A DNA stretch of 64,000 nucleotides from Allium sativum. Taxonomy: Eukaryota; Streptophyta; Magnoliopsida; Asparagales; Amaryllidaceae. The stretch lies in the NCBI GenBank assembly GCA_030737875.1, contig CM060922.1, forward strand, positions 760,379,603-760,443,602, in the 5' to 3' direction. Positions 30,201 to 40,923 of this stretch are shown here, in pieces. Every line of letters begins with the position of its first letter. The first letter of the stretch is position 1. Position numbers and translations under genes: made by a program. The notes below the pieces were generated by a model. It was given only the letters and a program-made list of their open reading frames with translations. It ran no database searches and had not been told where the DNA came from.

Positions 30201-30974
30201 GAAAATCGACGCTTTACTTGATTTTGTCCATCTCCTGGCGCATCCAGACTGTTGCTTTATATAGAACCACTCTAGTCTGGAATCTCCAGCTTTACTGCTA
30301 AATGGTGTAGAGATTATCTTCCTTTTTGGGACCGATTCAAAGTAACAGAAAGATGGAGTTTCTCTAGTCCGATGTTTGAAATTATAAAAGAAATGAACGT
30401 CATCGAATGTGAGCTCTAGGCCTAGGATTTCACGATATGCTATGTACAAGGTGTGCAAATAGGCATATGAATTGGGATGCAACTGCATGGGGGCAATCCG
30501 CATTTGTCTTAAGAAATCAACGATGAAAGGCGAGAACGGAGGAATGGCGCCAACCATGCACATCAATCGAGTGACCGTCATATATCCTTCTGGAGGGTTG
30601 TGGGGACGGTCAGAGCGTGAGGGCACTAGGGTGTCCCTTTTCATTATTCCATACTTTAAGCAAATTCGAACAAGTCGGTCGTTGTCGATTGTCGATTCAA
30701 CGGAGTCCGAAGGTGATTCCAATATGATGGCTGATTCAAATTCATCGGGTGCTCGATTATCACCAATCCCTCCTTCTTCCTCGAAACCTAGAGAAACTTC
30801 AGTCTCTGAAGACACCTCGTCGCTTTCCCGATGACCAACTCCGTAATCTGGACCTTCACTGTCCCATTCTGGATCGGATGAAGAAGATATATCCTCAAGA
30901 GTGATTTTTCTAGAAGTTTCCGGAGCTTCTTTCCTCTCAGCTAGACGGGAAGAGCGTCTGGGCCTCATTGTCAT
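27283..30974 (-). CDS. antisense gene of the Tat element, three predicted exons (about 1165 aa)
   Basis: Exons (minus): 30974-30218, 30140-29577 and 29459-27283, totalling 3498 nt or 1166 codons with the stop. The start is an ATG (MTMRPRRSSRL). The second and third open stretches have no ATG at their upstream ends, and splicing keeps frame across both gaps. Intron 1 (30217-30141, 77 nt) is GTAAAG...TTTGCAG. Intron 2 (29576-29460, 117 nt) is GTTGGT...CATGCAG with a weaker donor. Residues about 105-245 (PPEGYMTVTRLMCMVGA, QLHPNSYAYL) resemble the 'putative gypsy-type transposase' domain PF04195. An Arg/Ser-rich part (about 460-560), a long coiled coil (about 640-810), an acidic Ala/Ser-rich part and a Lys-rich tail follow. 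Nuclear localisation is plausible. The function is unknown. Confidence 0.75.
29460..29576 (-). other. predicted intron 2 of the antisense gene
   Basis: On the minus strand it begins GTTGGTTG and ends TTATTTTATCATGCAG. The acceptor is good and the donor is weak, but this is the only GT in the right phase shortly before the upstream frame closes. If unused, exon 3 could be a separate protein starting at the ATG at 29454. Confidence 0.55.
30141..30217 (-). other. predicted intron 1 of the antisense gene
   Basis: On the minus strand it begins GTAAAGCG and ends CTTTTTGTTTGCAG, with a strong pyrimidine tract and a short length typical of plants. Joining leaves codon phase intact (A|TC GAC). Confidence 0.75.
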
Positions 30975-31954
30975 GAAACTATTGAAGAAGCAATAGCACG
31001 GATTAGAGTAAATTATCCCGTGCCCCCCTTTGTGTATGTGTGTGAACTAAAGTGTGTGCAGCAAATGTGGGAAATGCAAAATAAAAGTACAGCAATGTAA
31101 GACGAAGCTTTGAAGAGACAGTGATAGTCAGAGTTGTTCTTAATTCTCGTTTATGTTCACAGGGCACTATCCTAACTGTCCATGAAGTTATTGTTTAGAG
31201 TGATTGTTAGTTGAATTAGTTGGGTAGTCTTTGTGTGCCAAGTGTGATATGTTCGGTTCGGTTCGGATATGCATAGGGTGATTGGCTCAATACAGATGCA
31301 GATGTAGGGTCGGCTCGGATGCTTCATTAAAGCAAGGTCAGCTCAAGACAAGGGAAATAATGGGATCGGAAGCAGGACTGATCTAATCGGATCGGGTGAC
31401 CTGATCCGAACCGAACCAGCATCACTTAACCAGTCCATTTACTTCAACCCCTTATCCCATTCTCTCCTCCGACCCGAACCGACATTTTCCTTCCTTCCCG
31501 TCTTTCTAAAGTATGCAACCCGAACCGATCCCCTTTCCTTCTCCTTCCTTTTTGCTTCTTCGTATTCTTCCCGAATCAACTCCGATTTGTCATCACGCTC
31601 TTCATCTTCTTCCTCTTTCCCCCCTACTCACAAACGAATCCGTTTTATCACCAAAGCTACCATTGAGGACAAATATTTGCCCTCTCCAGCCTCGAAACGC
31701 CTCGAAGCGATGGCGCATCCACCAGTAACGACGTGGAGTTCAAGCAAAGCCTGTGGCTAAACCATCCCAATCCAACACGAATTGAAATCAAGAACAGTTA
31801 CTATGAAGTTATTCGAGATTAAAGAGCTACCTATGTGTTCGATTTGAGAAATCTACAAGGAATGGTTTCAGGATATTGGAGTTTTTGAAGTTTTCAATAC
31901 TTGGCTTGGAAGCGGCGGCGGAAAAGAAGAAGAAAAGAATGAAGACAGTAGTGG
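30975..31954 (-). other. upstream region (probable 5' UTR) of the antisense gene
   Basis: No coding frame. The minus strand shows a pyrimidine-rich leader (TTCTTTTCTTCTTCTTTTCC, about 31920-31940) after the TATA box, a possible donor near 31831 and a possible acceptor CTTCTTCAATAG just before the start codon. A 5' UTR intron is therefore possible but unproven. Many GGTTCGGATC-like words occur at 31250-31520. Confidence 0.45.
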
Positions 31955-31966
31955 ATTTATATAAGG
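31955..31966 (-). promoter_or_regulatory. predicted TATA box of the antisense gene
   Basis: The minus strand reads CCTTATATAAAT, followed about 30 bases on by a start-like CTTCATTC and a CT-rich leader. This is a normal plant promoter layout, aimed at the antisense gene whose ATG is about 980 bases downstream. Confidence 0.55.
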
Positions 31967-32355
31967 GGTAGTGCTGACTCCTCGTATTCCTATTCTTTCT
32001 CACCCGCTCGGACCGGAGTGAAGGCCCAGTAGCACAACTCTGCCTGAAGGCCCACTGTCCAAGAACCAAATCCACGAAAGCGCTTCGGATCGGAATCCGA
32101 ACCGGACGAGTTTCACACATTAATTTAGCATCTGATTAGAATTGAGTTCAAAAGAAGGGGAATAAAGGAAGAGCATACCTGCAAGAAGCATTATATGACG
32201 AGAAGAGTTCCCAAATTTGCTCAGAAATGAAGAAAATGTGCTCGGGTCGGACGCCGAACCGAATGGAAATCTGTGCATTACTCCTGACTGTTCTGATTCA
32301 AGAACTAGCATTTAAACAACATCAAAGCACGCTTCGTACAACAGAAGCATCCTTT

Positions 32356-32367
32356 GAGGGGGCAAAA
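32356..32367 (+). other. polypurine tract of the Tat element
   Basis: GAGGGGGCAAAA abuts the 3' LTR at 32368. This is the expected plus-strand primer site. Confidence 0.8.
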
Positions 32368-33264
32368 TGTTAGCCTACTTTGTGAACTAGGCAACACAAA
32401 GTCAAGAAACCAACAATTGAAGAGTATTTTAAGTTATAAGACTTCGGTTCGGATTGGAAGAAAACACCACAATTCAGATTGATAGCTGCAGTTGTTCGGA
32501 TCGGGATAGAGCAGCATATTGGTTCGGATCGGATAGAGTTCTCTGTTCGGATCGGTGGTCTCTTACTGGATAGATTGGCAAAGCATATCCAATCGGATCG
32601 GAAGGCAACTAAATCTCGAATGGATCGGAAAGCCATCTGCTTGCCACGACGCTGGAGCGGAGCGGAATAGGTTAGAGAAGGAGAGACGTCCAAGCCACTC
32701 CGGTTCGGATCGGGTATTCCGATCCGAACCCCCTACCTGCACGCTTCCGACCCGCACCTATGATCCAGGTTAATCTCCTGTAAAATCGCCTGGAGAACCG
32801 GACCGGCTATGACTAATTCCTACCCCTAACGTCCATCTCTTTGATGTGTTGTCAGCTTGATAGTTCATCCGAACCCGGAGAGAGTGCGATGGATAACACG
32901 TGGCCCGACCCGGATTGAATCTCAGGCAAATTCACACCTATAAATACCCCGACTGGAGACAAAGAAAAGGATCTTTTTTCAGCACTTAGAGAATTCAATC
33001 ACCTCCATCATCCGAACTCCATTACTCCCGGAGAATCCAAACCATCTTTCATTCCTTGTTTTAGTTAATTGAGTGAACAAAAGTGAGTTGTGAGTGAATA
33101 TCACTTTGTATTTGCAACTGAATTATTGAATATAGTGAAAAATAAGTGGACGTAGGCATTTGTTCGCCGAACCACTATAAATCCTGCGTGTTCATTTTTA
33201 CTTTTATCTCATTTTATCTTGTTTCAAGTCAATTTGGGTGTTAGAACCACTTTTGGGTCTAACA
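32368..33264 (+). repeat. 3' LTR of the Tat element (897 bp)
   Basis: Colinear with the 5' LTR at a constant offset of 13,140 bp, with no indels and three substitutions seen. It starts TGTTAGCC and ends GGGTCTAACA, followed by the TSD GGTAT. Confidence 0.97.
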
Positions 33265-33269
33265 GGTAT
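33265..33269. other. target-site duplication of the Tat element, right copy (GGTAT)
   Basis: Identical to 19223-19227. The LARD-A LTR resumes here as GGTATAAACCC. Confidence 0.95.
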
Positions 33270-36008
33270 AAACCCGACCTTTCTGAATAACTCGCGTATA
33301 TAATAAACAAGTGCTACAACAACACAACGTACGCCTCATTCCAATTCTGAATATTCTTTTATTCAAATATTCCTATTCTTTTGGAAGGGTTCCCATTAAT
33401 TTTATCAAAGATAAATTCTTTAAAATTTATTCTTTAATCTTCCTTTGGATTTCAATTCAAACTGTATCCTGTCATTAACTGGGTTAAAGAACTAATGTCA
33501 CTGAAAACACAGTTCACGATAAACCCAAATCATATTCCATTCCATCAGCCTCTAACCGTAAATTAGCAAGTGAACAATCCCCTAAGTATTTACCCCGAAG
33601 GACGAAACCAACATCAGATCAATACCCAGCAAACCATTCAACTTAAGTAATCTCCAGTTAGTTTCTGATTCCCTTAACTCCATTGTTAATCGGGTTAAAG
33701 AACCAGTGTTATTTAAAACACCGTTCACGATAAACCCAAAGACCAATTTCAATTCAATTCCAATTAGATATATTAAATTGGAAAACTTTACTTTGGAAAA
33801 TTTCCGTTAAATCTTAATAAAAAGATTTATAAATTCCAAATCTTATTTCACTATAAATTGGGTTAAAGAACGAATGTCGTTGAAAACACAGTTCACAACA
33901 AACCCAAAATCCAATCAGTCTCTAACCGTAAATTAGTAAGAGTACAATTCCCTAAGTATTAACCCCGAAGGCCGAAACGAACATCAGATTAATACCCAGG
34001 AAACCATTCAACTTAACTAACCTCCAGTCAATTTCTAATTTTCTTAACTACATTCGTTCAAGAACAGTATTATTAAAGATACCATTCACGACAAACCCAA
34101 AATCCAATTTGATATTAAATACAAGGCTCTGAATAGAAAATATATCGGCTTATATTCAATATCAAATTCTGAAACCAACAAATATTGTATTGGAATAAAG
34201 ATATATATATATCTTCCAAATTCCTCCACAATATTCGTATAATCACGAAATCCAATATCGAAATGCTTCGAGCATAATTTTGATTCAAATCCATTCCAAT
34301 TCATATATTGGAAATCCCGGTTATTTTTAAAACCATTTCAAATCCAATTTATTTATTTTAAAAAATATTGGATTTATTATTCTATTTCAAACCTAGTTCA
34401 TTTCGATAAAATATATTTTTATCTTTTCAAATATAGAATTTTTCTGCCCGGTTCTTTCCAAATATTTTATTATTATTTTACACAAATTATTGATATTTTT
34501 AATAATTTTATCAAGGCCCGTATAGTCGATTTCGATAAACAGCCATCGAACTGCACTTACAGTGACCTTTTCCAAATTTGATTTGGACATAATTCCAAAT
34601 CCAACCATTAAATTTCAAAATCCTCATATTCGTTAGAAAGCTCTTTTCGATACGAAAACAACGGTTCCGATTTTAGAAGAATCCGACGGTCGGATCTCCC
34701 GTAATGTCCATTCGAAGTCAATGGTCGAAATTCGCGAACTACCGCAGCGCAGCGCGTTCTATTCAGGCCATTATATTATATCTAATATATATAATATATA
34801 TTTCATCGATTTCCATTTAAAACGTATTTTATAAATCGTTTTGAATTTGTTTTCAAAATAGTTTCAACTTCATATTCAATTCCAAATCAAAATTGAATTT
34901 TCCATTATAAATTCGTTTTAAATTCATTTCAAATTGATTTCAATTCATTTTGAATTCACTTTAAATCGATTTCAATTCAATTTCAATTCATTTTGAATTC
35001 ACTTTAAATTGATTTCAATTCAATTTCAATTCAATTTCAATTCATTTTGAATTCACTTTAAATCGATTTCAATTCAATTTCAATTTCAATTAATTTCCGT
35101 TATAAATTCGCATTTCATATTCATTTCAATATATCAGATTTTGAAATCATTTTTCGATATTCATTTTAAAATGAATAAAACCAACCAAATTTCCGTTCGT
35201 GTTAAAATGGCGTTTAACTACTTTACACGGCTTCACATTTCAATGTTTTCTGAATATTATTTTAAAATATTCGATAATTCTGAACTGGAATCAGACTCAA
35301 TCAATTACCATATAATTTGATTTATATGGATTTCATACACACATGTACACAACAACAACGATAAACAATCAACCATCATCCAAAGTGCATTCTACATTGT
35401 ATAAGCATTAAATACAAATATTCAACGCTCATACAGCTTATCAATCAATCGATCAACATACAGCTAATTATTGGGACTAGTGTATGTCATATATCATCCC
35501 AATACCCGTGTGGGGTTTCAATCAACAAATAATGAATTTTATTTGTGCAGTTGGGCGATGTATAAAATTTATCGTTCCAATCAATATCAGTCAAAGGTGT
35601 GTACATAAACAAATCGTCCGATTTGTTTATAAATATCTATTTTATTCATATACACGTTAAAATTATATTTTTAACTATAAAATATTTTTAACTATAAAAC
35701 ATTTTTTTCCATTCCACATCACAAGCAATTTTCACAACAACATACAATCAAACAAACAAGCCGTCCATGGTCCGTGGACGATGGATGTCGGGTGCTGCTA
35801 AGCACCGTCTGCATCCTAGCATATATTTTAACTAGAAAATAAAATAAAAGTGAGAAGTTCTCACTGAGGGTTCCACTCCGCCATTTTCTATTTCTGAATG
35901 GTATGGATTCCGTTTTGATTTCCATTGATACCATCGCTATCTTTTCCTGTTGTTCACATTAAAAATCACATTTTTACTATGGCATTTCATATATAAAAAT
36001 CATATATT

Positions 36009-36013
36009 TTTAT
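36009..36013. other. target-site duplication of the Tekay element, left copy (TTTAT)
   Basis: TTTAT before the left LTR recurs at 47057-47061 after the right LTR. Confidence 0.9.
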
Positions 36014-37856
36014 TGTAGCACCCCACCTCCATCAGTACCACTCTTGCAAGGGCACTGACTTTGGAGGGGCGTTTGAATCAGGTAAACATGCATAATGATA
36101 TATCAAGGCAGAACAAGAACATATGTGTATATGTAAACAGAGTAAATAACATAGATAAAACAGCGGAAGATTTAAGCCATTTCAAAACAAGTCTGGTACA
36201 ACATAATATCAAATTTTCCAAATAAACAAGTCTAGATAAAACAACATCATCTGAAAACAGAAATACATAAGTGCTATCCCCAAAATACGTGAGAACCATA
36301 GCTAGCTTCATGTAGAAAGCGTACATGAGCTGAAATCCCACAAGCAAGCAATCCAAAATCCAAGCTAGGCTCCAGTATTCCCTCCCTGAGAACCTGGGGG
36401 GGGGAAACGGAAGAAAAGAGGCGAAAGAAAACAGGTCAGTCAAAAAGACTGAGTAAGCCCTACTACAATCAATGTAAACTGATAAAGTTAACTGGTATGA
36501 GTAGCAGGGATGAACATAAGGATAACAACATACTAGCATGATGATTAACTAACAAGGTAGATAAAGGTGTCATCGCATAATCAGGATTAAGGTTTTGCAC
36601 CACAGGTGTACTAGCAAACTATCATGACTTGAATAAACAAGTATTGATCCCATGGCCCAAGCTTTGGCCCAATAACATGAAGTGACCCTCATAAGAGGTC
36701 CAATAACATGAAGTGACCCTAATACAAGGTTCAATAACATGAAGTGACCCTAACACGAGGTCCAACCCAAACGGTCTAGTCGATCGGCTCCCTAAGCCTA
36801 ACTCGTCACGTATTGGTGTCAATACGGCCCAAACATGATTGTAGTCGAACTGTGCCGGGTCCACCCTTCGGGTGTATCAAGCCCTAGGGTGTCAACCCCT
36901 GGACACCATAAACATGAGTGCACAGTCCCGATCTACTGGTACCCGTGCATGTTTTCTCCGGCTATGGACTATGTGCACGACCAGAGTCCGCCCGGAACTA
37001 CACCGGCGTACCACCCTGCCGTCGTTTATTGGTCGCTTACCTCCAGCCCAGTAATCGTGCCCCCACCCTAGCCTAGTCCCTAGGGTCATGATGATACAAA
37101 CTAGGGATTACTGTTGGAGTGGACCCCCCCCCCCATTGCTAGGATTTCTCTAGTGGGTTAAGTACGGTTTAACCCCTTCACTAATCATGGATTAACTTGG
37201 TTAAGTGTAACGATGAGTTCACGACTTAACCCCGATTAATCTACCAAGCCCAAATTGGTTAAGTATTAAATGGACCATGACTTAACCCTAATCATGAGGC
37301 ATTAATTAATTAATGCGCCTTAACCTCTCACATTAGACTTTGTTGTGGTTACTAGTTAAGCCGGGCGGGTCCGGGTAGCTTTACACCACAACTTGGTCTA
37401 ACCTCGGGTCCAAGGTACAACATGACCAACTTCTCACATTGGGTCCTATTGTTTGTAGCAACTAGTTAGGCCGGTCGGTTCCGGGTAGGTTTACGCTACA
37501 AACTCAACCCAACCTCGAGTTGGCCACACTTATCTTTTCTAAGTGTCATGTCCATCGTGTTTCCAAAACACATTACAAGTTTTCAAGCAATTGGGTAGAC
37601 CTAACTTAATAGGTAAATTCCCAATGGGTAGACCTAACTTAATAGGTAAATTCCCAAGCTTATGTTTTTATGTCTTTTAAGTTTACCCAACCCCAAACGC
37701 AATCCCATCGCTTACATATCGCAATAGCGCATAAAGGATAGAAAGAGGGAACTTGGCATAATCATGACATAAAAGTGTTGAAGCCACAAGTTCAACATGG
37801 TGGCATGTGAAATATACATATGTTCATATACTTGCATTAGGTCTCAAAAAGCATGC

Positions 37857-38063
37857 ATAACTTGCATATCATATGACAACTTGCATATCAAACTTGCATA
37901 GCATAACTTGCATATCATATGACAACTTGCATATCAAACTTGCATAGCATAACTTGCATATCATATGACAACTTGCATATCAAACTTGCATTTCATATGA
38001 CAACTTACATATCAAACTTGTATAGCATAACTTGCATATCATATGACAACTTGCATAACACAT
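37857..38063. repeat. 46-bp tandem repeat in the Tekay LTR (left copy)
   Basis: About four and a half units built from AACTTGCATATCATATGAC, AACTTGCATATCA and AACTTGCATAGCAT. Each unit is itself three variants of an AACTTGCATA word. The counterpart in the other LTR is 45979-46185. Confidence 0.85.
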
Positions 38064-38577
38064 CATAGTAAACTTGCATATAAACCCGCATATCATACAT
38101 TTAACTTTAAAGTTTAAGTATGAAAATAGAATAGGGCTTACAATGCTTATGCGGACTCAAATGAGTATAGCAAATGTAAGAAGACCCTTATGCAACCAAT
38201 TAAACCCCAAAAATGCAAGCAAAATTGATCAAAACTCTTTCTTTATGGTGCCAATATAGAGACTTGACTTGAATGCAAGCTAATGATGATCATACAAGTC
38301 TAAAAACACTTGTATGCATGGAAAATCTCATAAAAATTTGTTTAGGAATTTTATGAAGAGAGTGGAGGCCATGAGAGGATTGATTTTGCCATAGTTTAGT
38401 TGCTAGGATGAATAATGATGATTTAGGGTAGGTTAGGGTCTTATTTATAGATTAGGCAAGTGTTTTAGGCCATAGGATTAAACCCTAGTTCCAATCTCAG
38501 CCCTCAAAACCGAATCTGGCCCCCAAGCTCAACACAAACCCAAAATGGTGCACCAGACTGAACAGCCCGTCTGAGCC

Positions 38578-38657
38578 AAGTCGACACCCAGTCGACAGGG
38601 CTGTCGACTTGGTCTAACCAAGTCGACTCCCAAGTCGATAGGGCTGTCGACTTGGGT
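38578..38657. repeat. cluster of AAGTCGAC / GTCGACTT palindromes (Tekay LTR)
   Basis: Several inverted copies of CCAAGTCGAC and GTCGACTTGG around CAGGGCTG spacers can form nested hairpins. The cluster sits about 280-360 bp from the sense start of the LTR. The other LTR has it at about 46700-46778. Confidence 0.8.
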
Positions 38658-38934
38658 ACTCTGGCGGGAATTCTCCCGCCTGGCCCTATATGGCCCAATT
38701 TCCCAAATTCAAGTTTGAATTTGAAATCTGTTTTTACTTTGGAATTTTCTGAAAACTTCGTTGGGCCTTAATCGGGTCATACGGACTCCGATTTTCGAAA
38801 ACTCGGACTCTATTTCGCGTATTTTTCCGAGACGAACGCAATGGCATAGCCCGTTTCCCTTGATTCAGATTTTAGAATTAAATTCTGCCTCGATTTATGT
38901 TATAACAGGTTATGGAAAATACGGGTTGTTACAT

Positions 38935-38975
38935 TCTCCCCTCCTTAAAGGATTTTGTCCCCGAAATCTTCAAGT
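38935..38975 (-). other. polypurine tract zone of the Tekay element
   Basis: The minus strand reads GATTTCGGGGACAAAATCC, then AAGGAGGGGAGAA, up to the LTR. The layout is the same as in the decayed chromovirus (9885-9921) and similar to the LARD tracts at 16565 and 57681. Confidence 0.75.
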
Positions 38976-39474
38976 TAGGAAGAACGTATCCTACCATCCA
39001 ATCATCCATCTACTCAAAACATCATCCACGAGCAATCATTGTCCTTACAAGATTCTAAATGTTGTATGAACATATGCAAAGGTGTGTGTATATGTCCATA
39101 TCTAATGCAAATATCATCAATGCAAATTATGTTAGTGAAATGAATCCATATGTATGCAATTCCTAACATAATGTATAACATCTATATGTGTGCACATCAC
39201 ATACATCCATATGAAGCATCCATGTGATAACACAAAAATTTTCATCCATGAATAAGCATAAACACTCATGCATATGCAATATGAGGAGTGTGTGAGCCGA
39301 TCTAGTGCCTAACGTGTATAATGCATCCACGAGTAACCACTTGCAAACACTTGCAACCATCAAGCATAACATGTTTCAAACACATGTTTCATCCAAAGGG
39401 TTTCTACCTAAGGTTCTCATGACAAGATTAACACGATAAACTAGATAAACATGGATAGCAAAGAGAAAGATATG
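38976..39474 (-). other. 3' untranslated region of the Tekay element
   Basis: Non-coding, rich in CATATG and GGATG-type words on the minus strand. It resembles 9420-9900 of the decayed relative. Nothing else was seen. Confidence 0.6.
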
Positions 39475-40923
39475 CTAACAAAGAAAAGAGATTGAGAGTG
39501 TACCCTCAAAAAGGAATGGATAAAGCCCACGCATCTTCTCCTCGGTTTCCCAAGTTGCGTCTTCTTCGGCTTCACCCCATTGAACCTTCACCAACTTGAC
39601 CTCTCGATTCCTTAGCTTCTTGGTCTCCGTCCCCAAGATACGAATCAGAGCTCTCCTCAAGGTAGCTTCTTTCTCCACTTCCACATCTTTCAGAACACTT
39701 GGCTCAACAACCTCTGCTGATTCATGTAAACACTTCCGGAGATGCGAGACATGAAAAACATCGTGTACTCCGGCAAGCTTCTCGGGCAACTTCACTCTAT
39801 AAGCCATCTGCCCGATCCTCTCTATAATAGGGAATGGTCCAACAAACCTCGGTGCTAACTTCCCAACGGCTCCAAATCGGACCACATTCCGCAAAGGAGA
39901 AACCTTCACGAAAACCATATCCCCAACATCAAACTCCAAATCAGTTCTTCGCTTATCAGCATAGGATTTCTGTCGGTCTTGGGCCGCTTTCATCCGTCTC
40001 CGAATCAACTCGATCTTCTCGGATGTATCTCTGATCATATCAGGCCCAAGTATAAGCTTATCTGTAGTCTCCCACCAACATGTAGGCGACTTGCACGGCC
40101 TCCCATATAAAGCTTCAAATGGTGCCATCCCTATGCTTGCCTGATAACTGTTATTATATGCAAACTCAACAAGAGGAAGATGGTCTTCCCAAGTACCACC
40201 AAAATCCAGAATACAAAGCCTCAACAGATCCTCGAGTACCCTATTCACCCTTTCGGTTTGACCGTCTGTCTGTGGGTGATAAGCCGTACTTAGATTCAAC
40301 CTCGTGCCCATAGCTTCTTGCAAGCTATTCCAGAATTTACTTGTAAAGATTGGGTCACGGTCACTGACAATACTAGAAGGGACTCCATGAAGTCTCACAA
40401 TCTCACGAAGATATACAGACGCTAGCCAAGATGTGGTCCTCTTGCTCTTTACCGGAATGAAATGGGCACTCTTCGTAAGTCTGTCCACAATAACCCAAAT
40501 GCTCGTATTCCCTTTCCTTGACCTTGGTAGCCCATCGATAAAATCCATGGAAATACTCTCCCACTTCCATAGTGGAACGTCTAGAGGATGCAATAGCCCA
40601 CCGGGCTTCTTCGACTCGGCCTTAACTTGCTGGCAAATGATACATCTAGAGACAAACTCTGCCACATCCTTCTTCATCCTAGGCCAAAAGAAAATGCGCT
40701 TCATGTCTTTATACATCTTATCTCCGCCCGGATGTATAGTCAACTTAGAGCGATGCGCTTCCTCAAGAACTCTTCTTACTAGGTCTTCTACCATTGGAAC
40801 ACATAACCTTCCGTCTTTCCTCAGCCAACCCTTGTCATCAATAGAATATCGAGCGAGATGACTAGACGTCTCTCCTCGAATCAGCTTATCCATAATCTCA
40901 ACTATCTGAGGGTTTTCTCTCTA
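39475..40923 (-). CDS. pol: Tekay integrase with chromodomain (third segment of the interrupted Pol frame)
   Basis: Integrates the cDNA; the chromodomain is expected to steer it toward marked chromatin. After the UAG at 40923-40921 the frame continues with an ATG at 40893. It has an H-H-C-C finger (HIHPGGDK-like start, then CIICQQVK), the D-D-E core in SMDFIDGLP, VSDRDPIFTS and HPQTDGQTERVN, the GPF/Y module (APRFVGPFPIIERIGQMAYRV), and a chromodomain of about 50 residues with VKLVKVQW and ATWETEEKM. It ends in a stop at 39475. All key residues are present, so only the upstream stop prevents a fused product. Confidence 0.9.

Larger units (their letters stand above)
19228..33264 (+). mobile_element. 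Tat/Retand-like Ty3/gypsy retrotransposon with antisense gene, 14,037 bp
   Basis: Complete from TSD to TSD: 5' LTR (19228-20124), PBS zone, Gag-protease frame, in-frame UAG at 22991, RT-RNase H-archaeal-type RNase H-integrase frame ending at 26329, a tandem-repeat 3' region, a minus-strand gene (27283-30974), PPT (32356-32367) and 3' LTR (32368-33264). Two RNase H domains are the hallmark of the Tat lineage. Extra antisense reading frames between pol and the 3' LTR are known from Retand and related Tat families. LTR divergence of 3 in 897 makes it very young. A probable 1-nt frameshift near the start of gag may have silenced this copy. Confidence 0.95.
33265..36013 (-). repeat. LARD-A right LTR, second part
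   Basis: Continues the LTR from the Tat insertion site and aligns with about 12640-15000 of the left LTR. It contains stem-loop copies at about 33481-33525, 33692-33737, 33860-33905 and 34052-34099, a minisatellite of TTCAATTCA/TTTGAATTCAC words (34918-35095), and the start of the AAAATC-type AT array. From about 35710 it differs from the left LTR, which is rearranged there. The last five bases TTTAT are the Tekay TSD. Confidence 0.85.
36014..38934 (-). repeat. left (3') LTR of the Tekay element (2921 bp)
   Basis: On the plus strand it starts TGTAGCACCCC and ends GGGTTGTTACA. It contains a 33-bp duplication (about 37590-37657), a 46-bp tandem array (37857-38063) and a cluster of GTCGAC palindromes (38578-38657). 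No protein is encoded. Confidence 0.95.

Noticed and set aside
36835..37071. Short frames present in both Tekay LTRs (also 44963-45199)
   Set aside because: LTR duplicates without motifs. They overlap frames on the opposite strand and have no sign of selection.
37857..38063. Regular repeats resembling a CRISPR array
   Set aside because: The units are head-to-tail without unique spacers, lie in both LTRs of a plant retrotransposon, and have no cas genes nearby.
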